Origin: Bubalus kerabau
Lineage: Eukaryota; Chordata; Mammalia; Artiodactyla; Bovidae
Length of the DNA stretch: 64,000 bases
Assembly: GCF_029407905.1 (NCBI RefSeq)
Contig: NC_073637.1
Location: 49,786,501 to 49,850,500 of the forward strand
Reading direction: 5' to 3'
The notes beneath the pieces are model-generated. The model searched no databases. It saw only the letters and a program-made list of their open reading frames with translations, and was not told the origin of the DNA. The position numbers and the translations under genes were made by a program. Positions 33,481 to 44,218 of this stretch are shown here, in pieces (position 1 is the first letter of the stretch; each line of letters begins with the position of its first letter).

Positions 33481-33806
33481 AAAAAATAATTTTGCTTATT
33501 AATTTTTGGTTGTGCTGAGTCTTCACTACTGCCTGGGCTTTCTCTAGTTGCAGCGAGCAGAGACTGCTCTCCAGTTGCCCTTTGAGTGCTTCTCATTGTG
33601 GTGGGTTCTCTTATCATGGAGCATGGGCTCTCGGGCACCTGGGCTTCAGCAGTTGCAGCTCCCAGGCTCCAGAGCACAGGGTCAATAGTTGTGGCACACA
33701 GGCTTAGCTGTCCTGCAGCATGTGGGGTCTTCCCGGATCAGGGATGGAACCAGCGTCCCTTGCATTGCAAGGTGGACTCTTAACCACTGGACCACCAGGG
33801 AAGCCC
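33481..33806 (-). mobile_element. CHR-type SINE
   Basis: This is a reverse copy ending in the tRNA-like head ACCACTGGACCACCAGGGAA. No clear target duplication was found. Confidence 0.9.
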
Positions 33807-34245
33807 TTGAATATATTTTTAACATGGAGTTTACACAAGCTTCCAATGAATCACCAGTCGAGTGTGAAGGATATAGAGGAGTCAAAGATGCCCCAAAAGC
33901 TTTGTTCTTATCAAGTAGAAGAAAAGAACTGCCATCTAATGACTGGAGAAGATTGGGGAAGAACATTTTTTTCAAGAGGGGAAGGTATCTGGAGCTCAAT
34001 TTTTGAAAGGTTAAGTTGGAGCAAGTGCTTGGGGGACATTTAAGTGAAGATGTTGAATAGATAGACATGCCATTGTGGAGTTCAGTGGAGAAGTCTGAGT
34101 AAATATAAATTCAGGAATTGTCGGCATTGCAGGAGGAGTGTTAAAATACAGAGTAAAGATAAGGGAATGAAGATGTACAAGGGCTGAACACGCTCCAGTT
34201 CTTAAATTAAAAAATTTAATTAAAATTAGGCGTTCAAGTGAAGGA
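33807..34245. other. Unassigned intergenic stretch
   Basis: Nothing recognisable is present. It ends at the LTR boundary. Confidence 0.5.
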
Positions 34246-35137
34246 CGTCATTCCTTCTGAAACCTTTTAGGCGTCAGGGCTCCAGAAGAGCTCGTCTCAC
34301 AGTCCTTTATGTCTCAACGCAGAAAGGAATTTATCGAGAGGCAATGTGATAGATAAGAGGTGATTTATTTGAATAGGATGCTTGTAAGAGTCACAAGCAT
34401 GCAGGCAAATGTTGCACTGCCCTGAGTGCTCAGTGGGTTACATTTTTATAATCAGAGGAAGAAAGAGGAGGGGGAGAAGATCTTGGTTTTTCTTGAGTAG
34501 GCTTCACGTTTGGACACCAGTTCCTACCCCGGTAGGGCAGGGCAGTTTATTTGTCCCTCCCCATATGGTCAAGCCAGGACTGTCACAGCGCTTTGGAAAC
34601 ATATTTTTAGGTTTCAGTACATTGGTGACTTTCATTTTGAGAACTCATCTTCCCATAAATGATTTTGTGTGTGTGTGTGCAGATTCTGTTTTGGAAGTCA
34701 TTAACTTGATAGCACTGGACAGATTGTAGTTATTTTCTACAATTGTTTTATTATTTGGGGGGAATGGCACAAAGAACATGTCTTAGGGGCCAAAGAACAA
34801 TGTTTTGGGGGGTTATTAATTCCCTTAGCTTACTGGGCAGGATGCAGGTCTCGTGGCACCATTGTTTTATTGTTTTGGGGCATGTCTCCTGTTTTTGTTG
34901 CATGGCTTTGTTGCCAGCAGGTTAGCTTGATTTTATCATTAAGCAAGCCATTCTGACTTTGATGCTAAGTGACTTGCTTTGCTTTATGATTCAAGTAGGC
35001 TCACATTGTTTCAGAAAGTTTCCCATTACTTTCTTGAGCGATCCTTAGTTTTACTGTGGTCTCCCAAATTCCCCTAAAGTTCCCTATCTACAATTCCCTA
35101 ATGGGGTTTCTAAGCTAACTATTTGATCATCTTATTG
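34246..35137 (-). mobile_element. Solo-type LTR, minus orientation
   Basis: On the minus strand the right part reads as LTR R/U5: CAAATAAATCACCTCTTATC (polyadenylation signal), then TGAGACATAAAGGACTGTGA and GAGCTCTTCTGGAGCCC. The same landmarks occur in the plus-oriented LTR at 35740-36605. U3 extends to about 35137. No viral coding sequence adjoins it. Boundaries are approximate. Confidence 0.75.
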
Positions 35138-35448
35138 GGCTTCCCTGGTAGGTCGGCTGGTAAAGAATCCACGTGAGATGCAGGAGACCCTGGTTCAATT
35201 CCTGGGTTGGGAAGATCTGCTGGAGAAGGGATAGGCCACCCACTATAGTATTCTTGGGGTTCCCTGGTGACTTGGCTGGTAGAGAATCCCCCTGTAGTGC
35301 GGAAGACCTGGGTTCAATCCCTGGGTTGGGAAGATCCTGGAGAAGAGAAAGGCTACCTACTCCAGTATCCCGGCCTGGAGAATTCCATGAACTATCTAGT
35401 CCATGGGTTCACAAAGAGTTGGACATGGCTGAGCGACTTTCACTTTCA
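35138..35448 (+). mobile_element. Bov-tA with doubled tRNA head
   Basis: Two tRNA-Glu-like heads in tandem (GGCTTCCCTGGTAGGTC and GGTTCCCTGGTGACTTG) precede one Bov-A body ending GAGCGACTTTCACTTTCAC. The same dimer form is at 39499-39828. Confidence 0.88.
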
Positions 35449-35460
35449 CATTCTGTCCCT

Positions 35461-35684
35461 GAGCTTCCCATGTGGCCCTAGCTATAAAGAACCCGCCTGC
35501 CAATGCAGGAGATGTAAGAGATGTGGGTTGGATCCCTGGTCAGGAAGATCCCCTGGAGGAGGGCATGGCAACCCACTCCAGTATTGTTACCTGGAGAATC
35601 TCATGGACAGAGGAGCCTGGGGGCTACGGCCCACAGGGTTGCACAGAGTTCAATAGGACTAAAGGAATTTAGAACACACGCACG
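35461..35684 (+). mobile_element. Bov-tA SINE
   Basis: It has a full head and body with a perfect 12-bp duplication CATTCTGTCCCT at 35449-35460 and 35685-35696. Confidence 0.94.
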
Positions 35685-35739
35685 CATTCTGTCCCTATCA
35701 CTTCTAGGCCCTTTCTAGTTAGGGTTAGATTACAAAACC

Positions 35740-36605
35740 CAGTGGTAGGGACAGAATGACAGGATAAAATAGGTGATTAAATAGTTAATCCCACTAGGGA
35801 TTTTCCATAAGTAGAAAAATATGGGAGACCCCTGTACGTTAATGATTACTTGAGAAAGCAGGTTTGCTACTCCTAAGTCACTTCAGTCGTGTCCGACTCT
35901 GTGTGACCCCATAGACATCAACCCACCAAGCTCTCCTGCCCCTGGGATTTTCCAGGCGAGAACACTGGAGTGGGTTGCCATTTCCTTCTCCAATGCATGA
36001 AAGTGAAAAGGGAAAGTGAAGTTGCTCAGTCGTGTCCGACTCTTAGCGACCCCATGGACTGCAGCCTACCAGGCTCCTCCGCCCATGGGATTTTCCAGGC
36101 AAGAGTACTGGAGTGGGGAAAGCAGATTTGCCTCACCACAAAACCAAGCAGGCTTGCTTAGCAACAAAACCATGCAAGAGAAGCATGGGACACACCAACA
36201 AACAATAAAACAATGGTGGCAAGAGACCCACATCCTGTCCAGTGATCCCTCCGAAATGCTCTCTGCATGCATAAAAAACAGTAATTTGTAGACCTAGCTT
36301 GACCACACAGGAACAAGAAAAACTCCCCTGCTCAGCCTGGAGGAGCTAATGATGAAAACATGATGTCTACTCAAGAAAGACAAAGGAGGTCTTCTCCTCT
36401 TTCCCCGTTTTCCTTTGATTATAAAGCTGTAGCCAACTAGTTCTTGGGGCATGGCATTTCTTGCCCACCTGCTTGTAAGCCTCACAAGTGTTCTATTCTA
36501 ATAAATCACTTTTTATCTACCACTTTGCTCTTGTTGAATTCTTCTGTGCACTGAGACATAAAGGACTATAGTAATGGAGCTCTTCAGAGCCCCCCTGAAA
36601 TGACA
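35740..36605 (+). mobile_element. LTR of the same family, plus orientation, upstream of EIF3H
   Basis: U3 similarity to the minus-strand LTR starts near 35740 (TTAAATAGTTAATCCCACTAG). TATAAAG at 36421-36427 is a candidate core promoter, and TTCTATTCTAATAAATCAC holds the polyadenylation signal. The R/U5 part ends with GAGCTCTTCAGAGCCC and GAAATGACA. A BOV-A2 interrupts U3. The LTR ends about 640 bp before the EIF3H start codon. Confidence 0.75.
35868..36117 (-). mobile_element. BOV-A2 SINE inside the plus LTR
   Basis: This is a reverse dimer with a 14-bp duplication GAAAGCAGGTTTGC / GAAAGCAGATTTGC at 35854-35867 and 36118-36131. It is therefore younger than the LTR. Confidence 0.94.
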
Positions 36606-37059
36606 CCAATCAGTTTCACATGTAGTGTGATTAACATGCATGACTGGAAAATCTTAGATATTGCCGAGGACAAAAATAGGAAAGAAATGTTAAAAAAAAC
36701 CTTCATTTAGACAGTTAAAATCCAAAAGAAATTATACATATAACTAACATTCAATAAGCAAAAAAAAAAAAAAAAAAACCTTCAATATAAGCTCGCCATT
36801 AATGAACAGAATGACGTTTGGCAAAATCATGTCTCAATTGCCAAATATGCTATTGAAGTAAGTACAGTTCTTCAAAGTTTGTCACATTGGGACTACCGAT
36901 TAATTAAAAAAAATGAGAAGTGAAAGCAGTTTATACGAATGACACGCTACATAAATGTTAGCTATAAAGCAATTATGATTCACTATCTAGTGCATACCGA
37001 TTAAACATAACGGGGAAAACACTTTCAAAAATTTCTTTTTGCGTTTCTTAAAGCTTTCT
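36606..37059. other. Unique stretch upstream of the EIF3H promoter
   Basis: The sequence is A/T-rich with a poly-A run of about 19 (36760-36778). No repeat family is recognised. Confidence 0.5.
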
Positions 37060-37248
37060 AAACGAACGCACATGCGCAAGGCGTTCCACTGCCGAAGAAA
37101 GGCTGGAAAAGAGAAGGGAGCGGGGCATCCCCCGCCGGCCTTTCCTAACAGCTCCGCCCATCGAACGCCAGACTGCGCCTGACGTCAAGTAAAACTTTAC
37201 TTCCGCTTCCGGCAACTCACGTTTTTCTTTTCCTGTCCGGCTGGAAAG
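37060..37248 (+). promoter_or_regulatory. EIF3H promoter and short 5' UTR
   Basis: This is a CpG-rich, TATA-less region. It contains an NRF1-like CGCACATGCGC (37067-37077), a GC-box-like CTCCGCCCA, a perfect CRE TGACGTCA (37180-37187) and paired ETS-type sites on the minus strand (CTTCCGCTTCCGG, about 37199-37211). The start region is a pyrimidine tract at 37222-37238. The 5' UTR would be only about 15-25 nt if transcription starts there. Factor binding is inferred from motifs. Confidence 0.75.
37222..37238 (+). promoter_or_regulatory. Candidate 5' TOP pyrimidine tract of EIF3H
   Basis: The run is T and C only, except one G, immediately before the start codon region. A transcript starting at one of its C residues would carry a terminal oligopyrimidine tract, the mTOR/LARP1-controlled element found on mRNAs of several translation factors including some eIF3 subunits. 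The exact start site cannot be read from genomic sequence. Confidence 0.5.
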
Positions 37249-37380
37249 ATGGCGTCCCGCAAGGAAGGCACCGGTTCATCCGCCACCTCTTCCAGCTCTA
37301 CCACCGGCGCTGCAGGCAAAGGCAAAGGCAAAGGAGGATCCGGAGATTCCGCCGTGAAGCAAGTGCAGATAGATGGCTTG
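37249..37380 (+). CDS. EIF3H: EIF3H coding exon 1 (eIF3 subunit h, N-terminus)
   Basis: EIF3H encodes subunit h of translation initiation factor 3, a cytoplasmic complex that organises the 40S pre-initiation complex. The exon encodes 44 residues starting [17 protein letters not shown] and ending VKQVQIDGL. It is followed directly by the donor gtgagt in phase 0, where the known protein continues VVLK. The N-terminus is a low-complexity Ser/Gly/Lys tail (repeats of GKGKGK), and the last residues begin the MPN domain. In this subunit the MPN fold is a non-catalytic scaffold that pairs with eIF3f. The ATG context is AAAGATGG. The remaining residues (about 352 in total) must lie beyond the window, because no MPN coding segment is visible downstream. 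Identification is from recognised protein sequence. Confidence 0.97.
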
Positions 37381-38429
37381 GTGAGTGGGGTTCCTTTTCT
37401 CCCGGCCCACGTGGGGAGATCATTTCCCAGCCCGGTCTTGCCAGGCGTGCTCTCCGGCAGTCTCCCCTCTGGGCTTGCTGAAGCTGGGCCAAGGATTTCC
37501 TGTAAAACCTTCTGTCTTTATCTTCACTTTATGTTCGGAAGACGCGGCCACCTTCTCTGCTGTCTTATCGGGGAGTTGAGGACTCAGAAAGTGGACCTGG
37601 GCTCGGGTGTGTGTGTGTGACAGATTTCTCGGGGGCTTGTCTTTGAGATGCTTGGGACAGGGTATTTGGAGAATGACTATTCTGGGAGGCAAGTATGTGA
37701 CGGAGGTGTCGAGAAGGATATAGGGCTTTTGGAAGGGAAGAGTAAACTTTGTTTCCCTGTTGGGATCTGACATCTGTAACTTTCCAAGTGGAGATTAGTT
37801 TGTAGCCACTTTTGAGCCTATGGTTCAGCTGTTACGTGAAACCGCGTTATTGGAATAAATACCTTATGTTGACTTCTTTCCCTCTTTGTGAATATTGGAG
37901 TGCCTTGGGATTTGGGTTTAGGCGTCCTTCCACCTGGTCTCTGCTTGACAAAGCAGATGAAAAGCGCAACTCTGATGTCAGACGGCTTGGCTTGAAATCC
38001 AGCGCTAAAATTAGCTGAATGACGTCGGGCATATTATTAATCTCTTTGTGCTTGGTAAGTTAAATGGTAAAAGGTGTTAACACACCTTTTAGCTACTGCT
38101 GTTACATTTGCAACAGTTATAGTAGTAGACTTTCTTTAAGGCCCTCTTTTCAAGACTTCAAATATTATTTGTATTCTGATAACTCCTAGGTTTATGTTTC
38201 TTGTCAGACGTGGTTCTTGAATGCTACTCTTAGGCATTTTGCTGTCACTGTTAGGATATCTCATAGGAACTTCAAACTTAATGTGTCCAAAATAAAATTG
38301 TTGACCCTTGCCCTGCTTCTCTCCCACGCATCGATCTTACCTCACTCTTTCCTATCTTAGTAAATGGAACTGCTGTCTACCTGTTTGAAAAGTCAAAACC
38401 TGAGCATTAAGGTATGCTTGTTCTTATTT

Positions 38430-38990
38430 TACCCTTGGCGTCCAGTCCCTCAGCAAATTCTGTTGGTTCTACGTCCAAAATATATCACATTTCATTTGCT
38501 TTTCTTCTAGATTCCACCAACCACATCCACTTAAAATAAAATGTAGAATTCTTACTCAGTCTTCAAGGCCCTGCTATTGTCTCTTTCTTCAGACTCACCT
38601 CATACTTTCTTCTAGGCCTCAGTCACAGTCAGCTTTAAGTGTTTTATTTTCTCAGCCTGAAATACTGTCTGAAATATATCTTCCTACTCCGTGGCTTTTT
38701 TTTTTTTGAGCCTTTAAGGTATTGGCTTAAGTGTCAGCATCTCAAGAGAGGTCTTGCCTAACTACCGTGTAAAACATAGCTTCATTCCCATTACTCTCCA
38801 TTACATCACCTTCATTTCCTTCATAGCATTTTCCACTACTTGCAATTGTTTTGTTTTCTTGTTTTTCTCCTCCAGTAGAATGCAAGCTACTGAGGGCAGA
38901 CAGGTATTATGACTTTTCATCTGTTACATTCTAAAACTGAATCAGTTAATTGAGATAGATAGGATAAATTGATGAATAAAGTATTTTAGT
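38430..38990 (+). mobile_element. L2 LINE fragment in EIF3H intron 1
   Basis: L2 landmarks occur in order: AAGGCCCTGCTATTGTCTCT, a CTCAGCCTGAAATACTGTC segment, GAGAGGTCTTGCCTAACTAC, TTCATAGCATTTTCCACTAC and GTAGAATGCAAGCTACTGAG. A further L2-like piece may follow at about 39110-39310. Confidence 0.75.
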
Positions 38991-39498
38991 TTCTTTTTGT
39001 AGTACTTCCATTTCATGTTCTGATATCTTTTTCTGTAGATTATTTTCATAGCATCTTGAATTGTTCTCTTAGCCTGCTTCAGTCCATCCTTCATACTTTT
39101 ATTAAAACATGCACTTTAATGTGAAAGTTCAGACATGGTTAACTTCCCTCTTGAAATGTTTTTAGTGCCTTTGCAATGAGTTCAAGGCTGACCAAGATGT
39201 CCTTGGCTTTTGTGTTCAGGTTAACTTGCCACTATTCCCATGCTTCATAGGAATGGCTCATTCCAGCCACCCAGGACTAATTTGCTTAGTCTGATGTTTA
39301 ATCACATTTGTTTCTGGCACCTTGGTGATAGTCAGGGCCAGATTTCCTTTTCTTCTTGAGCCTTTCTTTTCGAACCTTTAGTTTTGTTTCATCAGTCTTT
39401 AATTATACCTTTCTCTTAACACATGGCGATTGTCAGGCTTTTCCATATTAAAATGTCCAACCCTGTCTCTTTTTACTTAGCACTTTGCATTCATTCTT

Positions 39499-39828
39499 GG
39501 GCTTCCCCGATAGCTCAGTTGGTAAAGAATCCATCTGCAATGCAGGAGACCCTGGTTCAATTCCTAGGTCGGGAAGATCTGCTGGAGAACGGATAGGCTT
39601 CCCACTCCAGTATTTTTGGGCTTCCCTTGTGGCTTAGCGGGTAAAGAATCCACCTGCAATGTGGAAGACCTGGGTTCGATATCTGGGTTGGGGAGTTCGC
39701 CTGGAGAAGGTAAAGTATGCCCACTCCAGTATTTTGGCCTGGAGAATTCTGTGGACTGTGGAGAATTCCATAGTCCATGGGGTTGCGAAGAGCTGGACAC
39801 GACTGATCGACTTTCACTTTCACTTGTG
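39499..39828 (+). mobile_element. Bov-tA with doubled tRNA head
   Basis: Tandem heads GGGCTTCCCCGATAGCTC and GGGCTTCCCTTGTGGC precede a body with a small internal duplication of GGAGAATTC. The target duplication TTCATTCTT lies at 39490-39498 and 39829-39837. Confidence 0.92.
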
Positions 39829-39838
39829 TTCATTCTTA

Positions 39839-41025
39839 GTCCCCACTTCTTTCCTTTGATGTCAGTGGTTAAATAATTCATCTGTATTTGTGGTTTTCCA
39901 ATCTTTCTTCAACTCAATGCTACTAGAATCTGCCATCACCAGTTTCTTGATTTAGTTTTTAAAAAGATCATTGATAACATTAGTAAAGAACTGTAAAACA
40001 ACAGGATATACATGTAAAATAATGTCTTTAATACATAATTTAAGTAATCACAGAATAAATATCCATTTACCTGGCTTTTAACATGAGAAATAGAATTTTT
40101 AGTCTCTTTGAAGTCCTTTCCATTTCATGCTTTTCTCCCATCCCTTTTTTGTACCCGTAATCACTCTTGTGAGCTTTGTTTCAGTAATTTCTTGGTTTTC
40201 TTTATAGCTGTACCACACAGAGTATTCCCAAACGATTTGTTTACTTTGGCGTGTTTATATTAATAAAAAGGATGAAGTGTTAGTTAAATCATATTGCATG
40301 TTCACCTATGTCTTGAATCATATATATATATGTATCTCACACCATGATCTTGAGATTATTCTGTTCTAGAGTGAGGACCTTTCATTCATTCATTGTCATT
40401 ACTACTTAGCATTTCATTGCATGAGTAGAACATAATTTTCCTCTTCTACATGTTAATGGACAGTGAGATGACTTGCTTTCCTTGTGAAGTGGTATCTCTT
40501 GGTAATGTTAACTGTCCATTCCAATAGACTTGACAGCCTGTTTTTTATGTATGTTGTGCAGTCGGTACTCAGTATATCCTTATAGAATGGACGAGTGAAT
40601 TGTCATTGTAGTCAGGTGATCTCTTCATTCCTAGGTAAGATCAAGCTAATTCTTCCTATTGGACTTTTCATGTAAAACCCTCTTTGATCCCCCTAAACCA
40701 GTCTGAATCTTAACCTTTCTTATGTACATTACACTTTTGATACTCCAGGTCTGGCCCAAGGACCAGCAAGACAAGCAGAATTGGCCTTGCCTGGTAGCTT
40801 GTTAGAAAGACAGAAACACAGTATCTCGGAATTTCTCTTGATCTATTGTTTCAGGTGATTTATAACATTTTAATGTTTGAGCAGTGCTGCTCTGGGCCAC
40901 ATCAATCTCTTCTTTTCTCTGACCTTTTTATTTTTATGGTGACAACTTGTGTTATTCATCTTGGCATGTGATCATATGCTGTTAATGAATGGTCCGTGTA
41001 TATAAGGAGAGTCAGGAAGAGTACT
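39839..41025. other. Unassigned intronic stretch
   Basis: No gene is seen. About 40140-40470 resembles an ancient LINE-like repeat but I cannot assign it. A short (AT)n lies at about 40320-40331. Confidence 0.45.
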
Positions 41026-41585
41026 AGTTCAGTTTAGTTGTGTCTGACTCGTTGCGACCCCGTGGACTGCATGCAGCACGCCAGGATTCCCTGTCCATCA
41101 CCAACTCCTGGAGTCCACCCAAACCCATGTCCATTGAGTTGGTGATGCCATCCAACCATCTTACCCTCTGTTGTCCCCTTCTCCTCCTGCCTTCAGTCTT
41201 TCCCAGCATCAGGGTCTTTTCCTTTGAGTCAGTTCTTTGCATCAGGTGGCCAAAGTATTGGAGTTTCAGCTTCAGCATCAGTCCTTGCAATGAATATTCA
41301 GAACTGATTTCCTTTATGTACTGGTTGGATCTCGTTGTAGTCAAAGGGACTCTCAAGAGTCTTCTCCAACACCATAGTTCAAAAGCATCAATTCTTCAGT
41401 GCTCAGCTTTCTTTATAATTCAGTGCTTGCTTTCATACATGACTACTGGAAGAACCATATCTTTGACTAGACTAACCTTTGTTGGCAGAGTAACGTCTCT
41501 GCTTTTTAATATGCTGTCTAGGTTGGTCATAGCTTTTCTTCCAAGTGTCTTTTAATTTCATGGCTGCAGTCACCATTTTGGAGCA

Positions 41586-41605
41586 CCCCCCCCCCCCCCC
41601 CCCCC
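41586..41605. repeat. Homopolymer run of 20 C
   Basis: Twenty consecutive C on the plus strand lie within BovB, where the other copies have only three or so C. It is a length-unstable tract and a possible sequencing uncertainty. Confidence 0.95.
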
Positions 41606-41783
41606 AAATAAAGTCTGTCATTGTTTCCACTGTTTCCCCATCTATTTGCCATGAAGTGATTGGACCAGATGCCATGATCTTCGTTTTCTTAATGTTGAGT
41701 TTTAAGCCAACTTTTTCACTCTCCTCTTTCACTTTCATCAAGAGGTACTTTAGTTCTTCTTCACTTTCGCCATACGGGTGGTG

Positions 41784-42935
41784 TCATCTGCATACTGAGG
41801 TTATTGATATTTCTCCCAGCAGTCTTGATTCCAGCTTGTGCTTCATCCCGCCTGACAGAGTACATCTTGTGATGTACTTTGCATCTAAGTTAGATAAGCA
41901 GGGTGACAATATGCAGCCTTGATGAACTCCTTTCCTAATTTGGAACCAGTCTGTTCTTCCATATTGTTCCATGTTTCTTCTTGACCTGCATATAGATTTC
42001 TCAGGACAGATCAGGTGATCTGGTATTCCTGTCTCTTTAAGAATTTCCCACAGTTTGTTGTGATCCACACAGTCAAAGGCTTTGGCATAGTCAATAAAGC
42101 AGAAATAAATGTTTTTCTGGAACTCTCTTGCTTTTTCGATGATCCAGCGGATGTTGGCAATTTCATCTCTGGTTCCTTTGCCTTTTCTAAATCCAGCTTG
42201 AACATCTGGAAGTTCTTGGTTCGTGTACTGTTGAAGCCTGGCTTGGAGAATTTTGAGCATTACTTTGCTAGCATGTGAGATGAGTACATTTGTGTGGTAG
42301 TTTGAGCATTCTTTGGCATGGCCTTTCTTTGGGATTGGAATGAAAACTGACCTTTTCCAGTTCTGTGGCCACTGCTGAGTTTTCCAAATTTGCTGGCATA
42401 TTGAGTGCAGCACTTTCACAGCATCATCTTTCAGGATTTGAAATAGCTCAACTGGAATTCCATCACCTCCACTAGCTTTGTTCGTAGTGATGCTTCCTAA
42501 GGCCCACTTGGCTTCGCATTCCAGGATGTCTGGCTCTAGGTGAGTGATCACACCATTGTGTTTATCTTGGTTGTGAAGCTCTTTTTTGTACAGTTCTTCT
42601 GTGTATTCTTGCCTCTTCCTCTTACTATCTTCTGTTTCTGTTAGGTCCATACCATTTCTGTCCTTTATTGTGCTCATCTTTGCATGAAATGTTCCATTGG
42701 TATCTCTAATTTTCTTGAAGAGATCTCTAGTTTTTTGCATTCTATTGTTTTCCTCTATTTCTTTGCACTGATCACTGAGGAAGGCTTTCTTATCTCTTCT
42801 TGCTATTCTTTGGAACTCTGCATTCAAATGGGTATATCTTTCCTTTTTTCCTTTGCCTTTAGCTTCTCTTCTTTTCTCAGCTATTTGTAAGGCCTCGTCA
42901 GACAACCATTTTGCCTTTTTGCATTTCTTTTCCAT
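41784..42935 (-). pseudogene. BovB reverse-transcriptase domain (decayed)
   Basis: The frame of 383 codons runs from MEKKCKKAKWLSDEALQIA through VFIPIPKKGHAKECSNY and CFIDYAKAFDCVDHNKLWE to GVHQGCILSPCLSNL. A frameshift before the catalytic YADD box leads to an early stop. The remaining C-terminal parts are scattered over other frames (41472-41741, 41024-41356). Confidence 0.9.
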
Positions 42936-43326
42936 GGGGATGGTCTTGATCCCTGCCTCCTATACAGTGTTATAAACCTCCATCCATAGTTCTTCAGGCA
43001 CTCTATCAGATCTAATCCCTTGAATCTAGTTGTCATTACCACTGTATAATGGTAAGGGATTTGATGTAGGTCATATCTGAATGGTCTAGTGGTTTTCCCT
43101 ACTTTCTTCAATTTAAGTCTGAATTTGGCAATAAGGAGTTCATGATCTGAGCCACAGTCAGCTTCCAGTCTTGTTTTTGCTGATTGTATAGAGCTTTTCC
43201 TTCTGGCTGCAAAGAATATAATCAATTTGTTTTTGGTATCCACCATCTGGTGATGTCCATGTGTAGTCTTCTCTTGTGTTGTTGGAAGAGGGTGTTTGCT
43301 ATGACCAGTGCGTTCTCTTGGCAAAG

Positions 43327-43947
43327 CTATATTAGCCTTTGCCCTGCTGCATTCCATATTCCAAGGCCAAATTTGCCTGTTACTCCAGGTGTTTCTTGAC
43401 TTCCTACTTTTGCATTCCAGTCCCCTATAATGAAAAGGACATCTTTTTTGGGTGTTAGTTCTAAAAGGTCTTGCAGGTCTTCATAGAACCGTTCAGCTTC
43501 AGCTTCTTCCCCGTTACTGGTTGGGCCATCGACTTGGATTACTGTGATATTGAATGGTTTGCCTGGGAAATGCACAGAGATCATTCTGTCATTTTTGAGA
43601 TTGCATCCAAGTACTGTATTTCGGACTCTTTTGTTGACCATGATGGCTACTCCATTTCTTCTAAGGGATTCCTGCCCACAGTAGTAGATATAATGGTCTT
43701 CTGAGTTAAATTCACCCATTCCAGTCCATTTTAGTTCGCTGATTCCTAGAATGTTGACATTCACTCTTGCCATCTCCTGTTTGACCACTTCCAATTTGCC
43801 TTGATTCATGGACCTAACATTCCAGGTTCCTGTGTGATACTGCTCTTTGCAGCATTGGACTTTACTTCCATCACCAGTCACATTCACAACTGGGTGTTGA
43901 TTTTGCTTTGGCTCTGTCTCTTCATTCTTTCTGGAGTTAGTTTCCAC
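43327..43947 (-). pseudogene. BovB APE-type endonuclease domain (decayed)
   Basis: This open frame of 206 codons shows the endonuclease motifs TWNVRSMNQGKLEVVKQEM, LGISELKWTG and GDWNAKVGSQETPG. The frame breaks after AGQRLI. The next part, with the catalytic DCGSDHELLIAKFRLKLKK motif, is in another frame (42881-43357). The domain normally nicks target DNA for retrotransposition. Confidence 0.9.
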
Positions 43948-44218
43948 CGATCTCCAGTAGCATATTGGGCACCTACCGACCTGGGAAGTTCATCTTTCAG
44001 TACTCGTAGGTTATCCCTAAGTGAAGTTACCTGCCACATGTAGGCAAACCTAAGTCCATCTGACTCTTTCATCTCAGGTTGCTTTCAAGACTTGGATGGC
44101 CCTGCAGACAACCTGGCCATAGTTTCTTGCCCTTAAGGTCAGAGAGCTTGTTGAAATCCATTGCCTTTTTACAAGGTTGCTTCTCTGTCTTGGCTGTTGT
44201 TAGCAGTGCTTTAGTGGA

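Larger units (their letters stand above)
41026..44218 (-). mobile_element. Near full-length BovB in EIF3H intron 1
   Basis: About 3.2 kb of antisense BovB includes the 3' tail (AGTTCAGTTTAGTTG at left), reverse transcriptase, endonuclease and 5' leader up to a poly-T at 44219. Length matches the family's usual full size of about 3.2 kb. Several frameshifts disable it. A 20-base C run (41586-41605) sits inside it. Confidence 0.93.
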
